Of a stretch of DNA of 64,000 nt, positions 16,202-24,338 are shown one piece after another. Position 1 is the first letter of the stretch. Every line of letters begins with the position of its first letter. The stretch is from Perlucidibaca wandonensis. GTDB lineage: Bacteria; Pseudomonadota; Gammaproteobacteria; Pseudomonadales; Moraxellaceae. The stretch covers positions 620,001-684,000 of the forward strand of contig NZ_JBHTIT010000001.1 in assembly GCF_042677145.1 (NCBI RefSeq). Direction: 5' to 3'. The position numbers and the translations under genes were made by a program. The notes under the pieces are model-generated. The model ran no database searches and had not been told where the DNA came from. It saw only the letters and a list, made by a program, of their open reading frames with translations.

Positions 16202-17448
16202 GCCGCACGAATAAAGTCATCACGATCATAGTACTGGCTGTGCTTATTGGCAGTGGTGCTTGGTACTTTTTTGCGTCTTCACACACCATGTCTATGACTG
16301 CCGATATGCACCACGGCGGGGCTGATCAGGGCAGCTCGGAGCAGCGTAACGTGCTGTACTGGCATGACCCCATGGTGCCCGGCCAGCGCTTCGATAAGCC
16401 GGGCCCATCGCCGTTTATGGATATGCAGTTAGTGCCTGTTTATGCCGATGATTCCGACGCCAGCGAGGGCGTCAGTATTTCTGCTCAAACGCAACAAAAT
16501 CTCGGTATTCGCACCACCGTAGTACGAATGGGCGAGATCAGCAAAGACGCTGTTGTGCAGGGCAATGTGGTGTGGAATGAGCATGCGATTGATGTCATTT
16601 CGGCACGAGCCACAGGCTTTATTGAGCGGCTATATGTTCGCGCGGCCATGGAGACGGTGAAGCAAGGGCAGGCGTTGGCTGAGATCTACGTTCCAGACTG
16701 GATTGCAGTTCAAGAAGAGTATTTGCTAACTCGTGAGCTTGGCGGCGAGATAGGCCAGCAGCTTAAATCTGGCGCTAAGCAGCGCATGCGTGTGGCTGGC
16801 ATGACCGACTCACAAATTGCCGAAGTCGTACGTGATGGAAAGATTCATGCTCGCGTGACGATACGAGCTCCTCGAAGTGGCGTGCTGTCTGAGTTGAACG
16901 TTCGCGCGGGTGAGACAGTGAGCTTAGGTATGCCGCTATTTCGAATTAGCGGTTTAAACCCGATATGGCTGGACGCGAATGTGCCGGAATCACTGATGTC
17001 ATCGCTGCATTTAGGCGATAGCGTCGAAGTTACGACGGTCGCGCGCGGCAATAAACGCTACTCCGGCAAAGTGGCTTTGTTGCCGCCCGAGATTGATCAA
17101 GTCACCAGAGCGCAGCGTGTTCGCATTGAGGTGGCCAACCCGCGTGACGAGCTTTTGCCAGGTATGTTTGCCTCACTTGTCATCAAGCAAAATTCAGTAG
17201 CCGATGCACTGTTGGTGCCGACCGAGGCAATCATTACTACTGGAAGTAGAAAGATTGTTTTTAGCGTCAATGATGATGGCAAATTTAATCCGCATACGAT
17301 TACTGCAGGCCTTGAAAGTGACACTGAAACTGAGGTCTTGTCTGGCTTAAGCGCAGGCCAAAAAGTGGTGACTTCTGGTCAGTTTTTGGTGGACTCAGAG
17401 GCTAGCCTAAAAGGTGTTATGAGCCGGATGCGGGAGTCTGCGCCATGA
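16198..17448 (+). CDS. cusB: CusB-like periplasmic adaptor of RND metal efflux
   Basis: A 416-residue membrane fusion protein. One N-terminal transmembrane anchor (residues 7-25) is followed by a Met/His-rich spacer (MSMTADMHHGG) and a heavy-metal-binding domain at residues 54-82 (YWHDPMVPGQRFDKPGPSPF, MDMQLVPVY), the form typical of CusB-group adaptors. The barrel-sandwich and alpha-hairpin follow (IDVISARATGFIERLYV, APRSGVLSELNVRAGE). It passes Cu(I)/Ag(I) to CusA. The gene overlaps cusC and cusA by four bases each, so the three are translationally coupled. Confidence 0.9.
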   Translation: MSRTNKVITIIVLAVLIGSGAWYFFASSHTMSMTADMHHGGADQGSSEQRNVLYWHDPMVPGQRFDKPGPSPFMDMQLVPVYADDSDASEGVSISAQTQQNLGIRTTVVRMGEISKDAVVQGNVVWNEHAIDVISARATGFIERLYVRAAMETVKQGQALAEIYVPDWIAVQEEYLLTRELGGEIGQQLKSGAKQRMRVAGMTDSQIAEVVRDGKIHARVTIRAPRSGVLSELNVRAGETVSLGMPLFRISGLNPIWLDANVPESLMSSLHLGDSVEVTTVARGNKRYSGKVALLPPEIDQVTRAQRVRIEVANPRDELLPGMFASLVIKQNSVADALLVPTEAIITTGSRKIVFSVNDDGKFNPHTITAGLESDTETEVLSGLSAGQKVVTSGQFLVDSEASLKGVMSRMRESAP

Positions 17449-20400
17449 TTGCTCGCTGCATACGCTGGTCGATTGCCAATCGGCCATTGGTGTTACTGGC
17501 GAGCATCATGCTCACCGTTTTAGGCTTATGGTCGGCAGTAAAAACACCGCTAGATGCATTGCCGGATCTCTCGGATACGCAAGTCATTGTTCGAACTACA
17601 TGGCCGGGGCAGTCGCCACAGCTGATTGAGAATCAAGTTACCTATCCGATGACAACGACCATGTTGTCGGTGCCGGGGGCGAAAACTGTTCGTGGTTACT
17701 CTTTCTTTGGCGACTCTTACGTCTACATCATTTTTGAGGATGGCACGGATCAATATTGGGCGCGCTCTCGTGTGCTGGAGTATTTGAGTCAGGTACAAGC
17801 GCGATTACCTGCGCAAGCAAAAGCAGTGCTTGGGCCAGATGCCACGGGTGTGGGCTGGGTCTATGAATATGCATTGGTTGATCGAACAGGGCAGCACGAT
17901 TTATCACAGCTGAGAACGCTGCAAGACTGGTTCTTAAAGTATGAACTGAAGACGGTAGAGAACGTCGCTGAAGTGGCCAGTATCGGCGGCATGGTGAAGC
18001 AGTATCAAGTGGTGTTGGATCCTGAAAAGCTTCGCGCCTACAACATCACCCATGCGCAAGTGATCACTGCCATTGGCAATGCTAACCAAGAAGCTGGTGG
18101 CTCGGTGGTTGAGCTTGCCGAAGCCGAATACATGGTGCGCACCAATGGTTATCTTCGCGGCATTAGCGATTTTAAGCTAATTCCCTTGGTGACGACCTCC
18201 GCAGGTGTGCCTGTCTATTTGGGCGATGTGGCTCGTATCCAGATAGGGCCGGAGATGCGTCGTGGCATTGCCGAGTTAAATGGTGAGGGTGAGGTCGCCG
18301 GTGGCGTGATTATCATGCGCTCGGGGAGTAATGCACTCAGTACCATTGCGGCAGTGAAGGCGAAGCTGAAAAGCTTGCAGGCCAGTTTGCCGGCGGGTGT
18401 TGAAGTGGTTCCGGTTTATGACCGTTCTCAGCTGATCAAGAGTGCGGTGAGTAATCTAACGACAAAACTACTTGAAGAGTTTCTTGTTGTAGCCTTGGTC
18501 TGCGCGCTATTTCTCTTTCATTTTAGATCGGCCTTGGTTGCCATTATTTCGCTGCCGATAGGCATCTTAACGGCATTTATTATCATGCGCATGCAGGGTA
18601 TCGACGCCAATATCATGTCGCTAGGCGGTATCGCGATTGCCATTGGCGCAATGGTCGATGCTGCCATTGTCATGGTGGAAAATGCGCATAAGCATCTCGA
18701 GGCTTGGCGACATGAGCATGATGGGGCAGAGCCAGATAGTGCTTCGCGATGGCAGCTGATCACAGAGTCTGCTGTGGAGGTGGGACCAGCCTTATTTTTC
18801 TCATTGCTGATTATCACCTTGTCATTTGTGCCGGTGTTTTCCTTGCAAGCTCAAGAGGGGCGGTTGTTTGCGCCGCTAGCATTCACGAAAACTTACGCAA
18901 TGGCAGCCTCAGCTGGCTTGGCGATTACCTTAATTCCTGTGCTGATGGGCTATTTATTGCGAGGGCGTATTCCCAACGAACGTGATAATCCAATCAATAG
19001 AGGCTTAATTCGAGTCTACGAGCCTGTCTTGAATACGGTGCTTAAACACCCAATGGCAACGCTTGGGATAACCGCCTTAGTGGTCATGCTAAGCCTGTGG
19101 CCGCTATCACGGTTAGGTGGTGAGTTTATGCCGCCATTGGATGAGGGCGACTTGCTCTATATGCCATCGGCATTGCCCGGCTTATCGGTTGCCAAGGCTT
19201 CGCAGTTACTTCAGCAAACGGACCGACTTATTAAAACCGTGCCAGAGGTGGAGAGTGTTTTTGGCAAAGCAGGGCGAGCGGATACCGCAACGGATCCCGC
19301 GCCTATTACGATGTTTGAAACCACCATACGCTTTAAGCCTAGAGAACAATGGCGCGTGGGCATGACGCCAGACAAGCTGGTTGAGGAGCTAGATCGGGTG
19401 GTGCGAGTGTCGGGTTTATCTAATATTTGGGTGCCGCCCATTCGCAACCGAATTGATATGTTGGCGACGGGTATCAAGAGCCCGGTTGGCGTCAAAGTAT
19501 CTGGCGCTAGCATGACTGAGATCGATCATTTGACTGCCGAAATTGAGCGCGTGCTAAAGCCAGTGCCTGGTGTGAGTTCGGTTTTGGCAGAGCGTTTAAC
19601 CGGGGCGCGATATATCGATGTCGATATTCGGCGCGCCGCTGCTGCTCGCTATGGCATGTCCATTGCCGATGTTCAAAGCATCGTGAGCTCAGCCATTGGC
19701 GGTGCAAATATCGGTGAAACCGTTGAGGGCCTGCAGCGCTTCCCCATTAACGTGCGCTACCCGCGCGAAAATAGAGATTCGCTGGCCTCTTTACAGAATC
19801 TGCCCATTGTCACGGCGACCGGCGCTCAGATTCGTCTAGCCGATGTGGCGTCGTTACGCATTGTCGACGGGCCTCCAATGTTGCGCAGTGAGAATGCACG
19901 GCTATCTGGCTGGGTCTATGTCGATGTGCGCGGCCGTGATTTACGCTCTGCTGTTAATGATATGCAAAAAGCCGTTGCCGCCTCTATTAAACTGCCTCCG
20001 GCCTACGCGATCTCGTGGTCGGGGCAGTTTGAGTTTTTAGAGCGAGCAACTGCGCGTCTGATGTGGGTTGTGCCGGGCACGCTGATGATTATTTTTATCT
20101 TGCTATACATGACCTTTCGGCGCTTCGATGAGGCCTTGTTGATCATGCTCACCATGCCCTGTGCATTAGCTGGTGGTGTTTGGCTTTTGTGGCTTTTGGG
20201 ACATCATCTATCGGTGGCTAGTGGCGTTGGCTTCATTGCTTTAGCGGGTGTCGCAGCAGAGTTTGGCGTCATCATGCTGTTGTATTTGAAGCAAGCGTGG
20301 CAGCGTCGTGTCTCGCAAGGTCTTTGTTCGCGAGCAGATTTATTGGATGCAATTCATGAGGGCGCCTTATTGCGTGTGCGCCCCAAAGCCATGACAGTTG

Positions 20401-20576
20401 CAGTGATTATTGCCGGTTTGCTGCCCATTATGTGGGGTAGTGCTGCTGGCTCGGAGGTCATGCAACGGATTGCCGCGCCCATGATTGGCGGCATGTTAAC
20501 AGCGCCATTATTATCGATGCTGGTGGTGCCGGTGGCTTTCTACTTCATGCGCCGCGGCGAGGTCTGTATCAAATAG
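17445..20576 (+). CDS. cusA: CusA copper/silver RND efflux pump (1043 aa)
   Basis: An HME-RND inner-membrane proton antiporter. The three Met residues that bind Cu(I)/Ag(I) in E. coli CusA are at the same numbers here: M573 (LLYMPS), M623 (TMFETT) and M672 (RIDMLATG). The proton-relay Asp is D405 in MVDAAIVMVENAHK. This separates it from zinc/cobalt CzcA pumps, which lack the Met triad. The predicted layout is twelve helices with two large periplasmic loops. The TAG at 20574-20576 is followed at once by an IS right end, so the operon ends where the repeat begins. Confidence 0.95.
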   Translation: MIARCIRWSIANRPLVLLASIMLTVLGLWSAVKTPLDALPDLSDTQVIVRTTWPGQSPQLIENQVTYPMTTTMLSVPGAKTVRGYSFFGDSYVYIIFEDGTDQYWARSRVLEYLSQVQARLPAQAKAVLGPDATGVGWVYEYALVDRTGQHDLSQLRTLQDWFLKYELKTVENVAEVASIGGMVKQYQVVLDPEKLRAYNITHAQVITAIGNANQEAGGSVVELAEAEYMVRTNGYLRGISDFKLIPLVTTSAGVPVYLGDVARIQIGPEMRRGIAELNGEGEVAGGVIIMRSGSNALSTIAAVKAKLKSLQASLPAGVEVVPVYDRSQLIKSAVSNLTTKLLEEFLVVALVCALFLFHFRSALVAIISLPIGILTAFIIMRMQGIDANIMSLGGIAIAIGAMVDAAIVMVENAHKHLEAWRHEHDGAEPDSASRWQLITESAVEVGPALFFSLLIITLSFVPVFSLQAQEGRLFAPLAFTKTYAMAASAGLAITLIPVLMGYLLRGRIPNERDNPINRGLIRVYEPVLNTVLKHPMATLGITALVVMLSLWPLSRLGGEFMPPLDEGDLLYMPSALPGLSVAKASQLLQQTDRLIKTVPEVESVFGKAGRADTATDPAPITMFETTIRFKPREQWRVGMTPDKLVEELDRVVRVSGLSNIWVPPIRNRIDMLATGIKSPVGVKVSGASMTEIDHLTAEIERVLKPVPGVSSVLAERLTGARYIDVDIRRAAAARYGMSIADVQSIVSSAIGGANIGETVEGLQRFPINVRYPRENRDSLASLQNLPIVTATGAQIRLADVASLRIVDGPPMLRSENARLSGWVYVDVRGRDLRSAVNDMQKAVAASIKLPPAYAISWSGQFEFLERATARLMWVVPGTLMIIFILLYMTFRRFDEALLIMLTMPCALAGGVWLLWLLGHHLSVASGVGFIALAGVAAEFGVIMLLYLKQAWQRRVSQGLCSRADLLDAIHEGALLRVRPKAMTVAVIIAGLLPIMWGSAAGSEVMQRIAAPMIGGMLTAPLLSMLVVPVAFYFMRRGEVCIK

Positions 20577-20616
20577 ATCGATTATTGCTGAGTTTGTAAT
20601 TTAACTTGTCAGTACT
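20577..20616 (+). mobile_element. Right end of IS6-like element (copy F)
   Basis: ATCGATTATTGCTGAGTTTG then TTTAACTTGTCAGTAC matches the right end at 44709-44749 (GGTCAACTATTGCTGAGCTA ... GTTAATTTGTCAGTACC). It begins directly after the cusA stop. Its outward TTGTCA (20606-20611) has a weak -10 partner TAAACT (20628-20633, spacer 16), pointing to the HAD gene. Confidence 0.7.
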
Positions 20617-20674
20617 GTGCTGCAGCATAAACTAAGCTATATTTTTTAGCGTAAAGTGAGGCAAAGAGTAGTAT

Positions 20675-21349
20675 ATGAGAAATAAAATAATTCTTTTTGA
20701 TATAAACGAGACAGTTCTAAACCTTAAGTCTTTGCAACCAAAATTCAATGATGCTTTCGGTAGTGAAGAAGCTTTATCACTATGGTTTTCGAAATTACTA
20801 CATACTTCAGCGGTTTGCGTTATTACAAATGTTAAAACAAACTTTTCTAAACTCGCAGATTCCATGCTTGAATCAACTGCGGAAAATTTCGATTTACAGC
20901 TATCTGAGTTAAAGCGTAATGAGCTTTTAAGTGCATTTTCTAGTTTACAACCACATTCAGATATTAAGGATGCGCTAAGTAAGCTACGCTCAAATGGGTT
21001 TAAAGTAGTAGCTTTTTCTAACTCATCATTGAGCCTTATTTCTGCCCAAATAAAAAATGCTGGGCTAACAAGTTTTTTCGATGAAATTATATCTGTCGAA
21101 GAAACAGGAAGTTTTAAACCAGATCCAAATGTGTACAAATTTGCGGCTAATGTCTTAGGCGAGTCTGTAGAAAATCTTTGTCTTGTTGCGACTCATGATT
21201 GGGATACGCATGGTGCTTTATCTGTTGGTCTAAATGCTGCCTACATAAATCGTACCGATACTCCTTACCATCCTTTCTATTTAAAGCCAGACATTCAATC
21301 AAATACTATGGATGGCATAGTTGATCAAATTGTAGAAGCGTATCTATAA
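20675..21349 (+). CDS. HAD-superfamily hydrolase (haloacid dehalogenase type II-like)
   Basis: A 224-residue HAD protein: motif I LFDINETVLNL (nucleophile D9) in the DxNxT form typical of L-2-haloacid dehalogenases, motif II FSNSS near residue 118, motif III Lys in SFKPDPNVY and motif IV ATHDWDTHGA. It is therefore plausibly an L-2-haloacid dehalogenase or a related phosphatase; the substrate is not fixed by sequence. The gene is strikingly AT-rich (19 G/C per 60 in two sampled lines, against about 31 in cusA) and stands between two IS remnants. This supports recent acquisition from a low-G+C donor. Confidence 0.8.
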   Translation: MRNKIILFDINETVLNLKSLQPKFNDAFGSEEALSLWFSKLLHTSAVCVITNVKTNFSKLADSMLESTAENFDLQLSELKRNELLSAFSSLQPHSDIKDALSKLRSNGFKVVAFSNSSLSLISAQIKNAGLTSFFDEIISVEETGSFKPDPNVYKFAANVLGESVENLCLVATHDWDTHGALSVGLNAAYINRTDTPYHPFYLKPDIQSNTMDGIVDQIVEAYL

Positions 21350-21355
21350 AAATAT

Positions 21356-21403
21356 GGTACTGACAAGTTAACTCGCCGGTTGAGATAATTTCCCCATGAG
21401 TAC
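21356..21403 (+). mobile_element. Left end of IS6-like element, subfamily A (copy G)
   Basis: GGTACTGACAAGTTAACTCG and the following CCGGTTGAGATAATTT..CCATGAG match other left ends (29130, 36002, 44282), including the transposase start region. It starts 6 bp after the HAD stop. Homology is lost near 21403. Confidence 0.75.
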
Positions 21404-21453
21404 CGCGAAGAGGTTGGGGTCAGGCCTTGATATTTTCCGCTCCGATTGCTAAT

Positions 21454-21487
21454 GCGGGCAAAAAACAAGACCGGACCCTTTGCCCGC
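21454..21487. repeat. Nine-base inverted repeat between IS end and MDR gene
   Basis: GCGGGCAAA (21454-21462) and TTTGCCCGC (21479-21487) form a perfect 9-bp stem with a 16-base loop. A preceding GGGGTCAGGCCTTGATATTT looks like the arms found beside REP/RAYT-type repeats (impression only). It could serve as a transcription barrier for the minus-strand MDR gene, but the T-run is inside the loop, not after the stem. Confidence 0.4.
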
Positions 21488-21510
21488 TGAGTAAGGTGCC
21501 TCTGTATTTC

Positions 21511-22632
21511 CTATAGCTTAATCAGGAATTTCTCGCCCGTTGCCTGCTTGGCGTACTTAGCAATATTGTCCAGATGCAAGGTTTCTGCCAATGACACCTC
21601 ATGGGTGTAGTGACTGGCGAAGGTAGTGGTAATTTCTGCAGCAATACGCTTACGCATGGCAATATTGGTTTGCGCACCCAATTTCCCCAGTACGTTGAAA
21701 AGCAGGAAGCCGTTAACACCCCATGCAAAGCCAAAACTGCGGTTCAGGTTGATAGGGCCGCGATCCAGTGCGCCATAGATATAAACCTGCTTGTACACAT
21801 CAGTGCCATATACGCTGTACTCGGTCATATTGCGCGAGGCAGCAGCTTCCATGCAGGTAAGAATATCGCTAGCCAATTTGCCGCCACCAATGGGGTCGAA
21901 GGCGATAGTGGCGCCGGTGGCAATGAGCGCTGCGGTCAGGTCGGCGTAGAAACTGTCACTGCTGGAATTGACGATGTATTTGGCACCCATGTCACGCAGT
22001 AAGGTTTCCTGTTCTGGTTTGCGCACAATGTTGACCAAATCGATGCCGTCGGCGATACAGATGCGATTGAGCATCTGCCCAAGGTTGGATGCCGCCGCTG
22101 CATGCACGATGGCCTTATGGCCTTCGGCACGCATGGTCTCAACCATGGCCAGTGCAGTCAGTGGGTTAACGAAGCTGGAGGCTGCTTCAGTGGCGCTAGT
22201 GCCCGGCGCTATTTCCAAACAACTTCGAACATCGGCACATAAATATTTACGGTAGGTTCCGCCACCAATGACCGCAACAGTTTTCCCCATCAGGCTTTTT
22301 GCGGCGGCTGATGAGCCGGTAGCAATGACCTTGCCAGCGCCTTCGTTGCCTACGGGTAAAGACTTGCCAACCCGGGCCTTAAGAGCGCTCATAAATTTGG
22401 CGGGTACTTCGGCCCTGATGACAGGGCGATCTGCGCTGCCGGATTGGATGGCAGTTGTCATGTCGGCCAGACCAAACATCACACCCAAGTCAGATGGGTT
22501 GAGAGGGCAAGCCTGCATCTGGATCACGACCTGATTTTCGCCGGGCTGGGGGATCTCTATTTCGCGAAGAGCAAGTTCCAGTTTGTTGTCGTCGGTGATC
22601 GTTGATGTGAGTTGTAGGTTTGTGTCCGTCAT
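21511..22632 (-). CDS. Zinc-independent MDR-family oxidoreductase (quinone reductase-like)
   Basis: A 373-residue medium-chain dehydrogenase/reductase. The GroES-like domain carries CPLNPSDLGVMFG and GNEGAGKVIATG, and a Rossmann domain lies near residues 165-260 (KAIVHAAAASNLGQMLNRIC in place of the usual GxGxxG). The Cys/His ligands of zinc alcohol dehydrogenases are absent. A C-terminal FAWGVNGFLLFNVLGKLG segment is longer than in simple quinone reductases. It is NAD(P)H-dependent by family; the substrate is unknown. AGGAG precedes ATG 22632. It lies between IS ends at 21356 and 22837. Confidence 0.8.
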   Translation of the reverse strand: MTDTNLQLTSTITDDNKLELALREIEIPQPGENQVVIQMQACPLNPSDLGVMFGLADMTTAIQSGSADRPVIRAEVPAKFMSALKARVGKSLPVGNEGAGKVIATGSSAAAKSLMGKTVAVIGGGTYRKYLCADVRSCLEIAPGTSATEAASSFVNPLTALAMVETMRAEGHKAIVHAAAASNLGQMLNRICIADGIDLVNIVRKPEQETLLRDMGAKYIVNSSSDSFYADLTAALIATGATIAFDPIGGGKLASDILTCMEAAASRNMTEYSVYGTDVYKQVYIYGALDRGPINLNRSFGFAWGVNGFLLFNVLGKLGAQTNIAMRKRIAAEITTTFASHYTHEVSLAETLHLDNIAKYAKQATGEKFLIKL

Positions 22633-22729
22633 GTTTTTTGACTCCTGGGAAAAGTTAAGCAGGGAAACTCTGATTGAATCCCACCTACGGAGTATTTAGT
22701 TAAATATCCGGTGCAGGCGAGCTAAATAT

Positions 22730-22831
22730 TTAATTATTTTCGCCTTCAATCTCCGTCGTCTCGGGGGTGATCGGGTGGCTCTCCAGTTTGGCCAGTCTTT
22801 CCTCCTCATGTTCTGACTCCCTGAGCACCAT
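22730..22831 (-). pseudogene. Short 3' gene fragment abutting an IS end (33 codons)
   Basis: The minus-strand frame reads MVLRESEHEEERLAKLESHP and then ITPETTEIEGENN before TAA. It continues upstream without a stop into the IS terminal repeat at 22837, so the start of the parent gene is missing. The charged coiled-coil-like tail looks like the C-terminus of a membrane or transport protein, but I cannot name it. The rest of the 22633-23020 gap holds no other recognisable gene. Confidence 0.4.
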
Positions 22832-22836
22832 GATCA

Positions 22837-22852
22837 GTACTGACAAGTTAAC
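22837..22852 (+). repeat. Solo left terminal repeat of IS6-like element (copy H)
   Basis: GTACTGACAAGTTAAC, identical to the terminus of the better copies, then unrelated sequence. It truncates the fragment at 22730-22831. Confidence 0.6.
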
Positions 22853-23020
22853 AGTTCGCTATCGCATAGATCGGGTGGCTGCCGATGAGAAGATTTAGGG
22901 TAGGTAGTGTTAGAGTTATCACGTCTGGACCCAGAGTTGACCATAGCGATCATTCCTTCTGGTGTGGATGCCAGCAAAAATTGGCGCCGTCGCCATCAGC
23001 GGATTCTAGGAGACTGAAAT

Positions 23021-23377
23021 ATGAAGATACTAGTCAACACCGATGCGAGCATTCAGGGCAACGAAAAACTTGAACAGCATACTCAGGCCACCGTGCAGAG
23101 CGTACTAGGCCATCTCGCGGATCATATTACCCGTGTGGAAGTTCATCTCAGCGATGTGAACAGTTCCAAGGGCGGAAACGATGATAAACGCTGCCTGATG
23201 GAGGCGCGTATGGTGGGTCACCAACCGATCGCGGTTACGGACACTGCATCCAGCATCCATCAAGCCATTGACGGTGCATCGGAAAAGCTCAAACGCTTGC
23301 TCGACCACACGCTTGGGCGGATTCACGATCGCAAGGAACGCAGTCAACCTACTGATGTCGATATCGATATCGATTAA
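23021..23377 (+). CDS. HPF/RaiA-family ribosome-associated protein
   Basis: A 118-residue protein with the beta-alpha-beta-beta-beta-alpha pattern of the RaiA/hibernation factor family: MKILVNTDASIQGNEKLEQH, ITRVEVHLSDVNSSKGG, CLMEARMVGHQPIAVTDTAS and SIHQAIDGASEKLKRLLDHT. It ends in an acidic repeat (DVDIDID). The central HLSDVN stretch and the DDKRC segment suit the family version seen beside stress genes rather than canonical HPF of rpoN operons. It is likely to act on ribosomes or nucleic acid under stress, but this form is little studied. AGGAG lies 8 bases before the ATG. Confidence 0.75.
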   Translation: MKILVNTDASIQGNEKLEQHTQATVQSVLGHLADHITRVEVHLSDVNSSKGGNDDKRCLMEARMVGHQPIAVTDTASSIHQAIDGASEKLKRLLDHTLGRIHDRKERSQPTDVDIDID

Positions 23378-23394
23378 AGCGATGGCCTAAAAAC

Positions 23395-23513
23395 GGTACA
23401 GGCAAGTTAACTCGCCGGTTGAGTTAACTTGTCGATGAATACTTACAAACGACATCGTTTTCATCCCAGCATCATCAGCTATGCGGTATGGGTCTACTAC
23501 CGCTTCAACTATC
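23395..23513 (+). mobile_element. 5' part of IS6-like element, subfamily A (copy I-1)
   Basis: GGTACAGGCAAGTTAACTCG with the transposase start (ATGAATACTTACAAACGACA, TCGTTTTCATCCCAGCATCA, then GCTATGCGGTATGGGTCTAC). It stops after GCTTCAACT, where another left end begins. It contains an extra GTTAACTTGTCG inside. Confidence 0.8.
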
Positions 23514-23601
23514 GGTGCTGACAAGTTAAGTCACTGCTTGTGATAACTCACGTATGAGCACCTACAAACGACATTGCTTCAATCCCAGCATCAGTAGCTT
23601 A
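23514..23601 (+). mobile_element. 5' part of IS6-like element, subfamily B (copy I-2)
   Basis: GGTGCTGACAAGTTAAGTCA then CTGCTTGTGATAACTC and the transposase start ATGAGCACCTACAAACGACA. It lies head-to-tail directly behind copy I-1 and breaks off at CATCAGTAGCTTATAA. This pair shows two diverged terminal types side by side. Confidence 0.8.
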
Positions 23602-23633
23602 TAAAGAGAGTGTCTTGCCTAGCATTGACATTA

Positions 23634-23648
23634 TAGCCGATCGGTCTA
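23634..23648. promoter_or_regulatory. AcuR-type operator, site 1
   Basis: TAGCCGATCGGTCTA, a palindrome centred on CCGATCGG, 11 bp upstream of ATG 23660 of acuR. It shares its frame with TAGACGATCAGTCTA at 24311 (12 of 15 bases), as expected for two sites of one TetR protein. Confidence 0.65.
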
Positions 23649-23659
23649 ATATATCCCGT

Positions 23660-24292
23660 ATGACAAATATCAAGCCCCCAATTCGCCGCGGACGCCCACC
23701 TAAAATTGATAGAGATTTTACGGATACTCGTGCAGCACTGCTTAAGTGTGGAATGGAGGTGCTAACTGAGCAAGGTTTCGCGGCTACGGGCATTGATACT
23801 GTTCTTAAGAGGATTAGTGTCCCCAAAGGGTCTTTTTATCACTACTTCGATAATAAAGAGGCTTTTGGGCAAGAGGTGCTTAAAACCTATGCCGCTTACT
23901 TTGCGCGCAAGCTTGATCGCTGGTTATTAGATGACTCTGCACTGCCTTTGCAGCGTATCGCCAACTTTGTTGAAGATGCCAAAGCGGGTATGCAGAAGTA
24001 CCAATTTCGCCGAGGCTGCTTAGTCGGAAACTTAGGTCAAGAGATCGTAGTCCTGCCTCAAAGCTTTCGTTATGAGTTGGAGGCTGTCTTGCTTGACTGG
24101 GAGAGGCGGTTGGCCGCGTGTTTGTCTTTGGCCAAGGATCAAAAGCAAATTGGTTTGGATAGTGATTGTGATGCATTAGCAGCATTTTTCTGGATAGGTT
24201 GGGAGGGGGCCGTGTTACGGGCAAAGCTAGTACAGGATGTAAGGCCAATGGATAGCTTCATGAATGGCTTCTTGGCTGGATTGGAGCTGTAG
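23660..24292 (+). CDS. acuR: AcuR-like TetR-family repressor
   Basis: A 210-residue TetR regulator. The HTH region reads AALLKCGMEVLTEQGFAATG ... VPKGSFYHYFDNKEAFGQEV. The ligand domain carries FRRGCLVGNLGQEI and FWIGWEGAVLRAKL, which closely follow Rhodobacter AcuR, the acrylate-responsive repressor of DMSP/acrylate genes. I chose ATG 23660 because the operator 23634-23648 would otherwise lie in the coding region of the longer frame (from 23615). It is followed by acuI on the same strand with a matching operator between them, so it should repress itself and acuI until acrylate or acryloyl-CoA builds up. Confidence 0.8.
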   Translation: MTNIKPPIRRGRPPKIDRDFTDTRAALLKCGMEVLTEQGFAATGIDTVLKRISVPKGSFYHYFDNKEAFGQEVLKTYAAYFARKLDRWLLDDSALPLQRIANFVEDAKAGMQKYQFRRGCLVGNLGQEIVVLPQSFRYELEAVLLDWERRLAACLSLAKDQKQIGLDSDCDALAAFFWIGWEGAVLRAKLVQDVRPMDSFMNGFLAGLEL

Positions 24293-24310
24293 TTTTATTT
24301 TGATATTTTA

Positions 24311-24325
24311 TAGACGATCAGTCTA
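24311..24325. promoter_or_regulatory. AcuR-type operator, site 2
   Basis: TAGACGATCAGTCTA: perfect 5-bp arms (TAGAC/GTCTA) around GATCA, between acuR and acuI, 13 bp before the acuI start. It is paired with the site at 23634. Confidence 0.65.
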
Positions 24326-24338
24326 AATGAGAGGAATT

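Noticed and set aside
21404..21510. Possible REP/RAYT repeat with GGGGTCAGG and ACCGGACCC
   Set aside because: Only one unit is present and no RAYT transposase is near. I list the inverted repeat only as a hairpin.
23395..23601. CRISPR-like tandem repeats
   Set aside because: The two repeats are different IS left ends in a row, not identical short repeats with spacers, and no cas gene is present in the window.
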